From the NCBI GenBank assembly GCA_016793725.1, contig JAEUJP010000304.1, positions 1-32,517 on the forward strand: DNA of 32,517 nt. Reading direction: 5' to 3'. This stretch comes from Myxococcaceae bacterium (lineage in GTDB: Bacteria; Myxococcota; Myxococcia; Myxococcales; Myxococcaceae). The translations under genes were made by a program, and so were the position numbers. The notes beneath the pieces are model-generated. The model was given only the letters and a program-made list of their open reading frames with translations, made no database searches and had not been told where the DNA came from. Positions 22,858-31,026 of the stretch are shown piece after piece (within the stretch, counting starts at the first letter, position 1; each line of letters opens with the position of its first letter).

Positions 22858-24315
22858 ATGTCACCTCCGGTTCGCCCTGCCCCGACGATGAACATGAACC
22901 CGCGCCGCGCGGCGCTGCCGGCTCCCGAGCTCGCGCCGACCGCCGTGCAGGCGCGCGACAGCGCCGGGCCCGACGTCGCCCAGGCGCGGCGCGCGATGGC
23001 GGCCAACGCGTTTCGCCTGATGCAGGAACAGGGGCTCGTCGCTCCGCAGGCGCGCCTCGACGAAGCCGCGCCGGGCGGGAGCCGCACGTACCGCGAGCGC
23101 ATGGAGGCGCTCGTCACCGACCGCAACGCCGATGGCCGTCTCGAGCTCGACCTCGCGCAGCTGCGCGACAGCGGGCTCGTTCGCACGGGCACCACCGTCG
23201 AGCAGCTCGACCGCGTGCTCGCCGCCGATGTGCGCCAGTCTCGCCTCACCGACACGTTCTTGCAGGCCCAGCACCCCCGCGTGCCCGGCCTGACGGCGCA
23301 AGACCAGCGCGACCTTCGCGCCTCGGAGGGCATTCGGTTGCGCAACCCCAACGCGTGGGGGCTCAGCACGTACGACTCGGTCGCCGACGTGCGCGCCGCA
23401 GCCGTCAGCGAGGGGGCCGCCGCCGCCATCTCGCGCGACGCGCTCATGACCGCTCAGGTCATGCGCGGCCGCGGCGACCTCGCCGGCGCCCGCGCGCTGC
23501 TCGCCCGCACCGGCCAGGGCTTGCAAGAGAACCACCACTTCACCGCCGCCCGCGCGACGTTGACCGAGCTGACGCGGCCGCCCCTCTCAGAGGGCGAGGT
23601 GAACCTCGTGCAAGACCGCGTCGACGCGCTGCGCCGGAGAGACCCGGGCTACGACCGGCGCCAGCACGTCATCACGGTGTCGAACGACCTCGGCAACCGC
23701 ACCGACATTCGCGAGACGGCGTTCGGCTCGACCTTTGGCGCGCTCGCGCAGCGGCGGCTCGCGCAGATGAGTCAGGTCGAACGTATGGAAGCCGCGCTCG
23801 GCGCTCGCGTCGAGCCGACCAACATCGAACAAGCGCAAGACTACTTCCAGCGCTACTCACGCACGCACACGAGTGACGAAGTTCGCCAAGAGTATGGCGC
23901 GTACCTGCAGAACTTCTACGCCCACGCCGGGCAGGGCGTGACGTGGAACGCGCTCGACCCCGTCGACCAGCGGCCGAACCAGCTCACCCAGTCGCTCGCC
24001 CAACAGCCGACCGACGCCTCGGGCCGCCGGCTGATCGACTGCGAGGGCTTCATCTACCTGAACCATCGCCTGCTCACGCCCCTGCAAGACGCGCAGGGGC
24101 GCCGCCGCTTCGACGTCGTGCATGGCGGTAACGGCGCTCACGTCATCAGCATGGCCCAAGACCGCACCGGCCACGGCTTCGTCATCGACAACTCGAGCGT
24201 CGGGCCGATGCTCGACCGGCCGGCGCTCGCGCAGGCGGCCGAAGGGCACCTGCCGCAAGGCCGCTTCAGCCGGCGCCTGTCAGACGTCGACGAGCAGGGC
24301 ACGCTGCTCGATTGA
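22858..24315 (+). CDS. Transglutaminase/papain-like Cys-His-Asp protein with EF-hand-like loop
   Basis: A 485-residue protein from the ATG at 22858 (an ATG at 22888 is the alternative). The N-terminus is Pro-rich (PPVRPAPT, LPAPELAPT) with no signal peptide. Residues 88-98 read DRNADGRLELD, an EF-hand-like loop without the usual acidic residue at position 12. The middle (~115-380) is helical and unassigned. The C-terminal ~100 residues show Cys395 in DCEGFIYLN, His428 in GNGAHVISM and Asp444 in FVIDNSS, the order and surroundings of a transglutaminase-like cysteine-protease triad. The reaction could be peptide cleavage or amide transfer. Upstream lie a perfect palindrome and a double dyad, so expression looks controlled. 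The EF-hand-like segment and protease-like end would fit a calcium-dependent exported enzyme or effector, but the export route is not visible. Confidence 0.75.
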   Translation: MSPPVRPAPTMNMNPRRAALPAPELAPTAVQARDSAGPDVAQARRAMAANAFRLMQEQGLVAPQARLDEAAPGGSRTYRERMEALVTDRNADGRLELDLAQLRDSGLVRTGTTVEQLDRVLAADVRQSRLTDTFLQAQHPRVPGLTAQDQRDLRASEGIRLRNPNAWGLSTYDSVADVRAAAVSEGAAAAISRDALMTAQVMRGRGDLAGARALLARTGQGLQENHHFTAARATLTELTRPPLSEGEVNLVQDRVDALRRRDPGYDRRQHVITVSNDLGNRTDIRETAFGSTFGALAQRRLAQMSQVERMEAALGARVEPTNIEQAQDYFQRYSRTHTSDEVRQEYGAYLQNFYAHAGQGVTWNALDPVDQRPNQLTQSLAQQPTDASGRRLIDCEGFIYLNHRLLTPLQDAQGRRRFDVVHGGNGAHVISMAQDRTGHGFVIDNSSVGPMLDRPALAQAAEGHLPQGRFSRRLSDVDEQGTLLD

Positions 24316-24319
24316 GACA

Positions 24320-24337
24320 CGCAAGAACCGTCTTGCG
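24320..24337 (+). terminator. Hairpin after the transglutaminase-like gene
   Basis: CGCAAGA-ACCG-TCTTGCG is a perfect 7-bp stem with a tetraloop, starting five nucleotides after the stop at 24315. No clear U-tract follows. It probably marks the 3' end of this transcript ahead of the lipoprotein gene. Confidence 0.6.
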
Positions 24338-24397
24338 CCCAGCGGTTAGTACTTCCGGGCTATGGCGGCGGGCTCTCGGGTGCCCGAAGTTGTGTCG

Positions 24398-25921
24398 ATG
24401 CGCCGTCATCTCGCTCTGTCGTTTCTGGTCGCCGCGTGCCTGTGCTGTGGCCCAGCGCCTGAACCCGTCACCGCGACCGCGACGACCTTCTCAGTCGGCC
24501 GCGCGGGCGGCACCCTCACCGTGCCGCAAGGCGACATTCTCGAAGGCGTGATCATCGAAGTGCCCGAGGGCGCGCTGGACGAGACGGTCACCTTGAGCGT
24601 GGCGCCGAGCGAAGACGACACGCCGCTGCCAGCAGACGGCGTGCGCGTGGGCCCGCAGCTGACCCTGTCGCCCGCCGACCTGAAGCTGAACAAGCCGCTG
24701 CGCATCACCTTCCCCTTCGCGCCCGACGAGTGGAGGCTCTTCGCGACTCCGGCCGACAAGTGCCGCGTGTGGCAGCGCACCGACGAGGGGTGGCAGGCGC
24801 ACCTCGCCGTCGCGGCCGGTGAAGACACCCTCACCATCGAGACGACCTCGACGCGCGCCGCAGCGCCCGGCGTTCAGCGCGCGGTGAGGGTCAGCACGTG
24901 CATCATGTTCCCACACCTGTGCGCGCTGCCGGGTGTGTGCAACAGCCCGACGGGGTTCTGCCTCGAGAAGCTGCCAGACCTGAGCCCCGACCCGGCCGCC
25001 GCGAGCACGATGTCGTTCATGCGCGGCCGGCTCATCTACCAGAACAAGGTCGACGCGACGACGCAGACGCTGGTCGAGCACGCGTACCCGAACGGCCCGG
25101 CGGTGCAGTCGGCGCCCATCACCTTCCCCGCGTTCGTCTTCGCGACCGGGCTCGCCTCGACCGCCGACGGCGCACTGTGGGGTGGCTTCTTCACTTCCGG
25201 CAACGCGAAGCTGCCCCGAACAGGGTTGCCCACCCGCTTCGAGACCACGACCGGCACTCGGGGCAACGGCATGCTCCCCGTCACGACCACCACGAACGAG
25301 GTGACACGCATCGCCACGCAAGAGGCCCCGTCGGGCGCAAACCGGCGGCAGTGTCTGGTCGTCACCTCGAGCGGCACGCGCACGCTGCCGGGCACGACGC
25401 GCGGCTTCAACTGCTTCGTCGCTCGGCGGCCGACGTTCGCCGAGAGCCTCATCGTTCGGGGCGATGACGGCCTGTCGTTCATCACTCCGACCAGCGGGTC
25501 GATCGACCAGCTGGGGGTGCGGGCTCCGGCGGGGTTCTTCGTCAGCGACGTCGCGACCTCGTACAGGTCGCAGGCCTTCGCGGTGACGTTTCGCAACGCC
25601 GACTTCACCGACTTTCGCCTGCATCTGTACGCGAACGAGACCGCGGTGCCGGTCAGCTTCAGCTTCGACTCGCCGGCATCTGACATCGAGTTCGGCGAAG
25701 ACGACCGGCTGTACCTGACCCGCCTGGCGTCGCCCGAGCTGCACGTCTACGACCGTGCGACGCAGAGCGAGCAGATCTTCGCCCTCAGCACCGACCCGGC
25801 CACCGCCCAGAGAATGCGCCCCTTGCGCGTCTTCAACCCGCGCCTCGAGAACGAGATGCTCATCGTCGTGACCGGCGTGCAAAACCGCGAAGAGCTCTAC
25901 ACGTTCAAGCGCGCCCCTTGA
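24398..25921 (+). CDS. Secreted lipoprotein with ZU5-like domain
   Basis: A 507-residue protein. The ATG at 24398 begins a lipoprotein signal, MRRHLALSFLVAACLCC|G, with a Cys near position 17; an ATG at 24362 would add 12 residues. Residues ~30-115 have the pattern of a ZU5 domain (GRAGGTLTVPQGDIL, IIEVPEGALDETVTLSVAP, GPQLTLSP). Residues ~115-190 carry four or more cysteines (DKCRVWQ, STCIMFPHLCALPGVCNS, GFCLEK). The remaining ~320 residues look like a beta-rich propeller-type domain (ALWGGFFTSGNAK, LSFITPTSGSIDQ, LYLTRLASPELHVYD). ZU5 domains mediate protein-protein contacts; function here is unknown. It probably sits on the outer membrane. It is convergent with the second exporter operon. 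Confidence 0.8.
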   Translation: MRRHLALSFLVAACLCCGPAPEPVTATATTFSVGRAGGTLTVPQGDILEGVIIEVPEGALDETVTLSVAPSEDDTPLPADGVRVGPQLTLSPADLKLNKPLRITFPFAPDEWRLFATPADKCRVWQRTDEGWQAHLAVAAGEDTLTIETTSTRAAAPGVQRAVRVSTCIMFPHLCALPGVCNSPTGFCLEKLPDLSPDPAAASTMSFMRGRLIYQNKVDATTQTLVEHAYPNGPAVQSAPITFPAFVFATGLASTADGALWGGFFTSGNAKLPRTGLPTRFETTTGTRGNGMLPVTTTTNEVTRIATQEAPSGANRRQCLVVTSSGTRTLPGTTRGFNCFVARRPTFAESLIVRGDDGLSFITPTSGSIDQLGVRAPAGFFVSDVATSYRSQAFAVTFRNADFTDFRLHLYANETAVPVSFSFDSPASDIEFGEDDRLYLTRLASPELHVYDRATQSEQIFALSTDPATAQRMRPLRVFNPRLENEMLIVVTGVQNREELYTFKRAP

Positions 25922-25962
25922 GCGGGGCCGCCTCTCGTTCGGCCACACATCAGTCTGGCGGC

Positions 25963-25988
25963 CGGGTCGGCGCCTCTCGAAAGACCCG
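25963..25988. terminator. Hairpin after the ZU5-like lipoprotein gene
   Basis: CGGGTC (25963-25968) pairs with GACCCG (25983-25988) across a 14-nt loop, 42 nt past the stop at 25921. A weaker GGCCG/CGGCC pair lies just upstream at 25926-25944. Confidence is low because the loops are long. Confidence 0.3.
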
Positions 25989-26029
25989 TCACCCTGCCCC
26001 GCCTGGCCAGCGCAACAAGGCCGGGGGCA

Positions 26030-26045
26030 TTTCGCTGTGGCGAAA
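26030..26045. terminator. Hairpin between convergent lipoprotein and exporter operons
   Basis: TTTCGC-TGTG-GCGAAA is a perfect 6-bp stem with a tetraloop. It lies 21 nt past the stop of the HlyD gene (minus strand), in the 144-nt convergent gap. Read on the minus strand it also ends in AAA/TTT pairs, so it could serve either direction. Confidence 0.5.
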
Positions 26046-26065
26046 CGTCGCGTCCCCGCGCCAAC

Positions 26066-27166
26066 TCAGGGCTTCACGAACGCCACCACCCGCTGCCCGG
26101 GAATCAGCGGGCCCGGCGCGTCGAGCTCGAGCAGCACCTCGAGCACCCGCGTGTCGTTCTTCTCGGTCGGCGAGTCAGACTTCACCGTCTTGCGGCCGAA
26201 CCGCCGCGCGAGCTCGAGCACCCGGCCCTCGAAGCGCCGCTCGCCGAACGCATCGGCCTGCGCCCACGCCGCGGCGCCGACCTTCACCCGCCCCACGTCG
26301 CGCTCGTCGACCTCCATGCGCACCCTCAGCGCCCGCGTGTCGCCGATCACCACCAGCGGCTCGGTGCCCTGAAAGGTGTACAGCTCACCGGCCTTCACGT
26401 TCACCTGCAGCACCTCGCCGTCGTGCGGCGCCCGAACCGCCAGCCGCTCGGCCGCCGCCAGCGCCTGCTGCGCCCGCGCCTCGGCGCCCGCCACGCGCGC
26501 CCGCTGCACGGCGATGTCTTCACCGCGGCTGCCCGCAACCGCCGCCCGCGACCGCGCATCGAGCGCGAGCCACGTCGCCCGGTCGGTCTGGGCCTGCCGC
26601 CGTGCCCGCTCGAGCTCGTCGGCCGTCGCGGCACCCGACTTCGCCAGCTGCTCGGTGCGGCCCGCGATCGACGCCGACAGCTCGGCCCTCGACTGCGCCG
26701 CCGCGGCCTCCTGGCCCACCGCTTCCTTGTCTTCGCCGCGGCTGCCCTTCAAGAGCCGCGAGAGCGTGCTCTTCTCGGCGAGCACCTCGGCCTCGGCCGC
26801 CGCGAGCGCGGCGCGCTCGGCCCCGTCGTCGAGCTGCACGAGCAGGTCGCCCGCCTTCACGGCCTGGCCGTCGCTCACCCGCACCTTCGTCACCACCGCG
26901 GTCACCTGCGCCGCGAGCCGCGTCTCACGGCCGATCGGCTCGACGACGCCGTTCGCTCCGACCCACGAGGCACCCGGCGACAGCGCGTCGCGTTCGTCTC
27001 TTCCCGGGACCGTGCTCTTCGCGTCGCGCATCGCATTCTGGCGGTCGGGCTCGAGCGGCGTCGTCACCGGCTCGGCGACCGCGTTGCGAACGATCTGCGC
27101 CCCGCACGTGCCCACGAGCAGCGCGAACGTCGCGACGCCCAACAGCTTCCCCAGGCTCTTCGTCAT
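26066..27166 (-). CDS. HlyD-family adaptor of the second tripartite exporter
   Basis: A 366-residue periplasmic adaptor. The ATG at 27166 overlaps the ATPase stop (ATGA). An N-terminal membrane anchor or signal (LGKLLGVATFALLVGTC) is followed by a linker. The first lipoyl half is at ~90-130 (AAQVTAVVTKVRVSDGQAVKAGDLLVQLDD). A long Ala/Glu/Arg-rich alpha-hairpin follows (~130-245), then the second half (LAVRAPHDGEVLQVNVKAGEL) and a beta-barrel end. In DevBCA/MacAB-type systems this protein joins a FtsX-like ABC transporter to TolC. It is the last gene of the operon. The order TolC, permease, ATPase, adaptor is fully coupled by 4-bp overlaps. Confidence 0.93.
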   Translation of the reverse strand: MTKSLGKLLGVATFALLVGTCGAQIVRNAVAEPVTTPLEPDRQNAMRDAKSTVPGRDERDALSPGASWVGANGVVEPIGRETRLAAQVTAVVTKVRVSDGQAVKAGDLLVQLDDGAERAALAAAEAEVLAEKSTLSRLLKGSRGEDKEAVGQEAAAAQSRAELSASIAGRTEQLAKSGAATADELERARRQAQTDRATWLALDARSRAAVAGSRGEDIAVQRARVAGAEARAQQALAAAERLAVRAPHDGEVLQVNVKAGELYTFQGTEPLVVIGDTRALRVRMEVDERDVGRVKVGAAAWAQADAFGERRFEGRVLELARRFGRKTVKSDSPTEKNDTRVLEVLLELDAPGPLIPGQRVVAFVKP

Positions 27167-27855
27167 GGCTCGTCTCCGTCGAGAAGCCGGCCGTCTTCGA
27201 TGCGCACGATGCGGTCGGCGAGGTGAAAGATGCGGTTGTCGTGCGTGACCACGAGCGCCGTGTGGCCGCGCTCGGCGCACAGGCGTTTGAGCAGCTGCGT
27301 CACCTGCATGCCGTTCTCTGCGTCGAGGCTCGCCGTCGGCTCATCGGCCAGAATCAACGGCGGCCGGCCCGCCACGGCGCGGGCGATCGCCACCCGCTGC
27401 CGCTGCCCGCCCGACAGCTCTTCCGGGCTGCGATCGCGCTTGTCGGCGAGCCCGACCGCCTCGAGCGCCGCCCGGGCCTCTTCGCGCGCCGCCCGGCGCG
27501 AGTAACCCCTGAGCTCGAGCGGCAGCGCCACGTTCGCCTCGGCGCTCAGCGACCCGAGCAGGTTGTGCCCCTGAAAGATGAACCCGATGTACGAGAGCCG
27601 CAGCTCGGGGAGCTGAGACTCACGCTTGCCGTGAATGGGCTCGCCGAAGAGAAACGCGCGACCGGTGCTCGGCGCGAGCACGCAGCCGAGAATCGAGAGC
27701 AGCGTCGTCTTGCCCGAGCCCGACGGCCCGACCAACATCGTGAAGCTGCCCGCGCCCAGCGTGAGGTCGACCCCCTTGAGCACCTGCTGCGCGATGGCGC
27801 CCTCACCATACGTCTTCGTGAGGCCCTCGAGCCGCACCGCCGTCGCCGCCGTCAT
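27163..27855 (-). CDS. ABC transporter ATP-binding protein (MacB/LolD/DevA type)
   Basis: A 230-residue ATPase. Walker A is GPSGSGKTT at ~43-51, the Q-loop is in FIFQGHNL, the signature is LSGGQRQRVAIARA at ~145, Walker B is LILADEPTASLD at ~166, and the H-loop is VVTHD at ~200. The sequence VGPSGSGKTTLLSILG and DEPTASLD place it with the MacB/LolD/DevA group, which pairs with FtsX-type permeases. The ATG at 27855 overlaps the permease stop as ATGA, and its own stop overlaps the adaptor start. It powers the transporter from the cytoplasmic side. The substrate is not deducible; efflux or lipoprotein/glycolipid export are both known for this family. Confidence 0.96.
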   Translation of the reverse strand: MTAATAVRLEGLTKTYGEGAIAQQVLKGVDLTLGAGSFTMLVGPSGSGKTTLLSILGCVLAPSTGRAFLFGEPIHGKRESQLPELRLSYIGFIFQGHNLLGSLSAEANVALPLELRGYSRRAAREEARAALEAVGLADKRDRSPEELSGGQRQRVAIARAVAGRPPLILADEPTASLDAENGMQVTQLLKRLCAERGHTALVVTHDNRIFHLADRIVRIEDGRLLDGDEP

Positions 27856-29024
27856 CGGAACACCATGGCCGGCTCGAGGCGGCGCAAGCGCGACAGGGCG
27901 AGCACCGAGGCGGTGAGGCAGACGCCGAGCATCACCACGAACGTGATCGCGGCCGCCTCGACGGGCACGACCGGCGTCAGCTGCGCGTTGCGCATGCCCT
28001 GCACCATGCCCGAGACCGCGCCGAGGCCGATGAGCGACCCGAGCGCGCCGTAGACCAGCGCCTGAACGAAGAGCAGCCGCGCGAGGTCGCCCATGCGCGC
28101 CCCGATCGCCTTCAGCGTGCCGAACTGCCGCAGGTTGTCGACCACCGACGAGAACATCGAGAGCGCGACCGTGATGAGCCCGACCAGGAGCCCCATGAAC
28201 GTCGACGTGCCGAACGAGAAGCCGATCTGCGTCTCGGTCAAGATGTAGAGCAAGATGGTCTCGAGGTACTCGTCGCGCGTCATCACCTTCGCCGACGGCA
28301 GCTCGGCCTGGAGCCGCCGCTTCAGCTCGGCGGGGTCGACCCCTGGCGCCGCCTTCACCATGACGAACGAGTGCTCGCCCGCCGGCGCCCGGCTGATCTC
28401 GCGCGCGAGCTCGAGCTCGGCGAACGCATACGCGGGCGCGAACGGCAAGAGCCCCCACGTGAAGCCGACCGCCTGCACCTTGCGGCCGTTCACCTCGCGC
28501 ACCGAGCCCAGGTTGAGCCCGCCGAAGCGCTCGCGCTCGGCGTCTTCGAAGAACATCGCGTTCGGCATCGCCAGCGCCGAGACCTCGCCGGCCACCACGT
28601 TCCACGGCCCGCCCGCGAAGCGCGGCGCGGCGGTGCCGACGAGCGAGATGCCCTGGCCGCCCCCGTCGGGCAGCTTCAGCTGCGCCTGCGTGAGCAGCAG
28701 CGGCTCGGCCCAGGCGACGCCCGGCGTCGCGCGCGCCCGGTTCAGCTGTGCGTCAGACAGCGGCGTCGAGGCCGCGAACTGCTTCGTGCCCGGCGGCGCC
28801 ACCCAGATGTCGACCGCAGTGCTCTCGACGAACATGCGGTTCTTGAACAGCAGCGCGAGAAAGGTGCCGACCTGGAAGTTGCCGAGCACGACGGCGAAGA
28901 CGACGCCGAACAGCGTGCCCGTCAGCTTCAGCCGGTCGTGAAACATCATCGACAGCCCGACCGCGCCCATGGTGCGCCAGCGGCGAACGAAGCCCGGCCG
29001 GGTGGTGATGGGGGCGGCGCTCAT
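27852..29024 (-). CDS. FtsX-like ABC transporter permease (DevC/MacB type)
   Basis: A 390-residue permease with one N-terminal helix (~35-55, LKLTGTLFGVVFAVVLGNFQ), a large periplasmic domain (~60-265) and three C-terminal helices: ~266-295 (TSTFMGLLVGLITVALSMFSS), ~320-345 (FVQALVYGALGSLIGLGAVSG) and ~360-380. This four-helix FtsX layout is that of DevC and MacB-type permeases. The ATG at 29024 overlaps the TolC stop (ATGA), and its stop overlaps the ATPase start. Two copies of it would join two copies of the ATPase and the HlyD adaptor. The periplasmic domain is the expected substrate/adaptor contact. Confidence 0.93.
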   Translation of the reverse strand: MSAAPITTRPGFVRRWRTMGAVGLSMMFHDRLKLTGTLFGVVFAVVLGNFQVGTFLALLFKNRMFVESTAVDIWVAPPGTKQFAASTPLSDAQLNRARATPGVAWAEPLLLTQAQLKLPDGGGQGISLVGTAAPRFAGGPWNVVAGEVSALAMPNAMFFEDAERERFGGLNLGSVREVNGRKVQAVGFTWGLLPFAPAYAFAELELAREISRAPAGEHSFVMVKAAPGVDPAELKRRLQAELPSAKVMTRDEYLETILLYILTETQIGFSFGTSTFMGLLVGLITVALSMFSSVVDNLRQFGTLKAIGARMGDLARLLFVQALVYGALGSLIGLGAVSGMVQGMRNAQLTPVVPVEAAAITFVVMLGVCLTASVLALSRLRRLEPAMVFR

Positions 29025-30295
29025 CGCGGCTCCAGGGGGAGGTTCGCCGAGAGCCTGAGCCAACCCCGTGCCGTGCCGACCTCACACCGCGACTGGAGCG
29101 CCCCCACCTCGGCCGCGAACACGTCGCGGTCTGCCTGAATCGTCTCGAGCTGCGTGGCCACGCCCGCGCGCCAGCGCTCGAGCGTGAGCTCGCGGGCCCT
29201 TCGCGCCGCCGCGAGCTGGGCCGTGGCCGCCGCCACCTTCACCTGCGCCGCGCGCGCGCGGTGCCAGTCGGCGTGCAGCTGGTCTCGCGCCGCCGCGGTC
29301 AGCCGGTCGTAGGCGAGCGCGCTCAGGGCCTCGGTCTGCCGCTGCCGTCTCAAGCCCTGCACGCCCGCCACGTCGAGGCGCAGGGCGAGCTCGAGCCCGC
29401 CCGAGTACAGCGCGTTGGTGTTCTGAAAGCCGGTCGCGTTCGTGAAGCGCTGCGTGAACTGCGCGTTGACCCTCGGCACGAACGCGAGCGTCGCCGCCGC
29501 CGTCGCGCGCTCGGCCGCGCCCACCAGTCGCTGCGCCGCTCGAAGCTGCGGCAGCTCGGGCACCCGCTGCTCGAGCTCTTCGAGCGGCACCTCGGTCTCA
29601 GGCACGCCCGACGGCAGGTCGGGGGGCGCCGAGGGCTTGAGCCCGGTGAGCGTCTCGAGCGAGCGGGCCTGCGTCTCGAAGAGCACGTCAGCCTCTGCGG
29701 CGATCTGCGTCGCGCGCTCGACCTCGGCCCGCGCCCGCTCGAGCTCGAGCTCGGTGGCGACGCCCGCCTCTTGCCGGCGCGCGAGGCTCGATTCCTGCTC
29801 TCGCGCGACCTCGAGCGACCGGTGCGCCGAGGCCGCCACGCCCTTCGAGGCGACCCACTGGTGAAAGCCCGCCACCACCGACCGGCCGACGCGCTGGGCC
29901 GCCGCGAGCGTCTCGAGCTCGGCCGCATCGGCGCTCGCCGACGCCGAAGCGGTGAGCAGCCAGCGCGAGGCGTCGACGAGCGGCAGGTCGACCCGCACCT
30001 GGGCATCGAGCTGGTTCTTCTGCACGATGGTGATGGTGCGAACCGCCCCCGTCGCGTCGGGCACCGACACCACCGCGTCGTACTGGTTGTAGGTCCACCC
30101 CGCCCCCGCGGTGAGCGAGGGGAGCAACGCACCCCACTGCTCGCCGAACGCCGCCGTCGCCCGGTCGGCCTCGAGGCGCGCCTGGCGCTGGTCGAAGCTG
30201 TGGGCACCGGCTGCCTCGAGAAACTGCGGCAGGGGCTGGGCCCAGGCCCCCGCGCTCGACATCACCGCCACAACGCCCCATCGAATCAATCGCAC
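29021..30295 (-). CDS. TolC-family outer-membrane protein (second exporter)
   Basis: About 424 residues from the GTG at 30295, which gives the signal peptide MRLIRWGVVAVMSSAGAWA. A TTG at 30340 would lengthen the frame but would place the operator-like dyad inside the coding region, so it was not chosen. The mature protein has the two long coiled regions and strand pairs of TolC proteins: AAFGEQWGALLPSLTAGAGWTY, LPLVDASRWLLTASASASAD, and in the second half FVPRVNAQFTQRF, YSGGLELALRLDVAG, LEGLRRQRQ-like helices. It is the first gene of the operon and would supply the outer-membrane channel. Expression is probably repressed by the divergent TetR protein. Confidence 0.9.
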   Translation of the reverse strand: MRLIRWGVVAVMSSAGAWAQPLPQFLEAAGAHSFDQRQARLEADRATAAFGEQWGALLPSLTAGAGWTYNQYDAVVSVPDATGAVRTITIVQKNQLDAQVRVDLPLVDASRWLLTASASASADAAELETLAAAQRVGRSVVAGFHQWVASKGVAASAHRSLEVAREQESSLARRQEAGVATELELERARAEVERATQIAAEADVLFETQARSLETLTGLKPSAPPDLPSGVPETEVPLEELEQRVPELPQLRAAQRLVGAAERATAAATLAFVPRVNAQFTQRFTNATGFQNTNALYSGGLELALRLDVAGVQGLRRQRQTEALSALAYDRLTAAARDQLHADWHRARAAQVKVAAATAQLAAARRARELTLERWRAGVATQLETIQADRDVFAAEVGALQSRCEVGTARGWLRLSANLPLEPR

Positions 30296-30304
30296 AACTG
30301 AACT

Positions 30305-30325
30305 ACGAAACCCGCTATGTTTCGT
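30305..30325. promoter_or_regulatory. TetR-type operator candidate
   Basis: ACGAAAC-(7 nt)-GTTTCGT: perfect 7-bp arms, 21 bp in all, in the gap between the divergent tetR-like and TolC genes. Arm length and spacer fit TetR-family operators. It lies 10 nt upstream of the GTG at 30295. Confidence 0.7.
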
Positions 30326-30327
30326 TT

Positions 30328-30366
30328 CAGGTTGAAGCAATTTTTTAGTACGACCGTATTATAAGT
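30328..30366. promoter_or_regulatory. AT-rich divergent promoter
   Basis: This patch is far richer in A/T than its surroundings (a run of six T, then ATTATAA). On the plus strand TTGAAG (30332-30337) and TATTAT (30357-30362) are separated by 19 nt and would start transcription at or near the ATG at 30369. On the minus strand TATAAT (30363-30358) is a perfect -10 but has no clear -35. A weaker dyad AGTACG-AC-CGTATT occupies 30347-30360. Confidence 0.55.
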
Positions 30367-30368
30367 CG

Positions 30369-31001
30369 ATGGGTCGGCCCCGAGGCACACGCAACGACGA
30401 CTACGGCGAGCGCCGGCTGGCCATCGCACGCAGCGTGCGGCCGCTGCTCACGCGCGAAGACGGGGTTCGGGCCTCGATGCGCCAGCTCGCCTCAGCCGCC
30501 GGCGTCTCGATGGCGACGCTGCGGCACTACTTCCCCGGCCGCGCCGAGGTGGTCGCCGCCGTGATGGAGACATGGCTCGCCGACGGGGCTCCACACCTGG
30601 CGCGCGCGTCACTGCCGACCTCGAAGAGCGTGCGCCGCTCGCTGCGCACGTTTCTCGACAACCTCTGCGAGGGGTGGCTGCGCTTCGGCGTCGGCGCGGC
30701 CCACGCGACGATGTTCGCCGAGGCGCTGAGCAGCCGCGCGCTGGGCCCCGCGTTCGTGAACACGATGCTCGAGCCGCTGCTGCAGTCGGGCGAGGCGCTG
30801 CTGCGGCACCACGTCGAGCGCGGCGAGCTTCAGCCCTGCGACCTGCGGCACGCGGCGCTCACGCTGCTCTCGCCCGTCGTGCTCGCGCTGTTTCACCAAG
30901 ACAGCCTGCTCGGGGCCCGGTGCCGGCCCCTCGACGTGACGGCGCTGGTGCCCGCGCACGTCGACCGGTTCCTCGCCGCCTTCCCCCCGGTCGCGGCGTG
31001 A
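30369..31001 (+). CDS. TetR-family transcriptional regulator
   Basis: A 210-residue regulator. The N-terminal ~60 residues form a TetR DNA-binding domain, with the helix-turn-helix MRQLASAAGVSMATLRHYFPGRAEV (~37-61), including the family's LRHYF/LYxHF-type end. The C-terminal ~145 residues are helical and would bind the ligand and dimerise. The ATG at 30369 starts eight bases after a -10-like TATTAT, so the message may be leaderless. It is divergent from the tripartite exporter and very likely represses it and itself, released by an exported compound. The candidate operator at 30305-30325 is in the shared gap. It converges on the cytochrome gene with 25 nt between. Confidence 0.93.
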   Translation: MGRPRGTRNDDYGERRLAIARSVRPLLTREDGVRASMRQLASAAGVSMATLRHYFPGRAEVVAAVMETWLADGAPHLARASLPTSKSVRRSLRTFLDNLCEGWLRFGVGAAHATMFAEALSSRALGPAFVNTMLEPLLQSGEALLRHHVERGELQPCDLRHAALTLLSPVVLALFHQDSLLGARCRPLDVTALVPAHVDRFLAAFPPVAA

Positions 31002-31026
31002 GGGCCGCGCCCCAGAAGAGAAGGGG

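Noticed and set aside
15221-22858. A shared GAAACAGGG plus ATATxCGxCTCATG pattern before the PEGA kinase and the transglutaminase-like gene
   Set aside because: The two blocks are 15 and 32 nt apart in the two places, so they do not form one promoter type. Treated as chance.
25918-28053. A ~710-codon plus-strand open frame rich in Arg, Pro and Ser
   Set aside because: It lies opposite the HlyD and ATPase genes of the second exporter, whose motifs are unambiguous.
30296-30340. TTG start for the second TolC gene
   Set aside because: It would place the operator-like dyad inside the coding region and give a poor signal peptide start; the GTG at 30295 gives a normal one.
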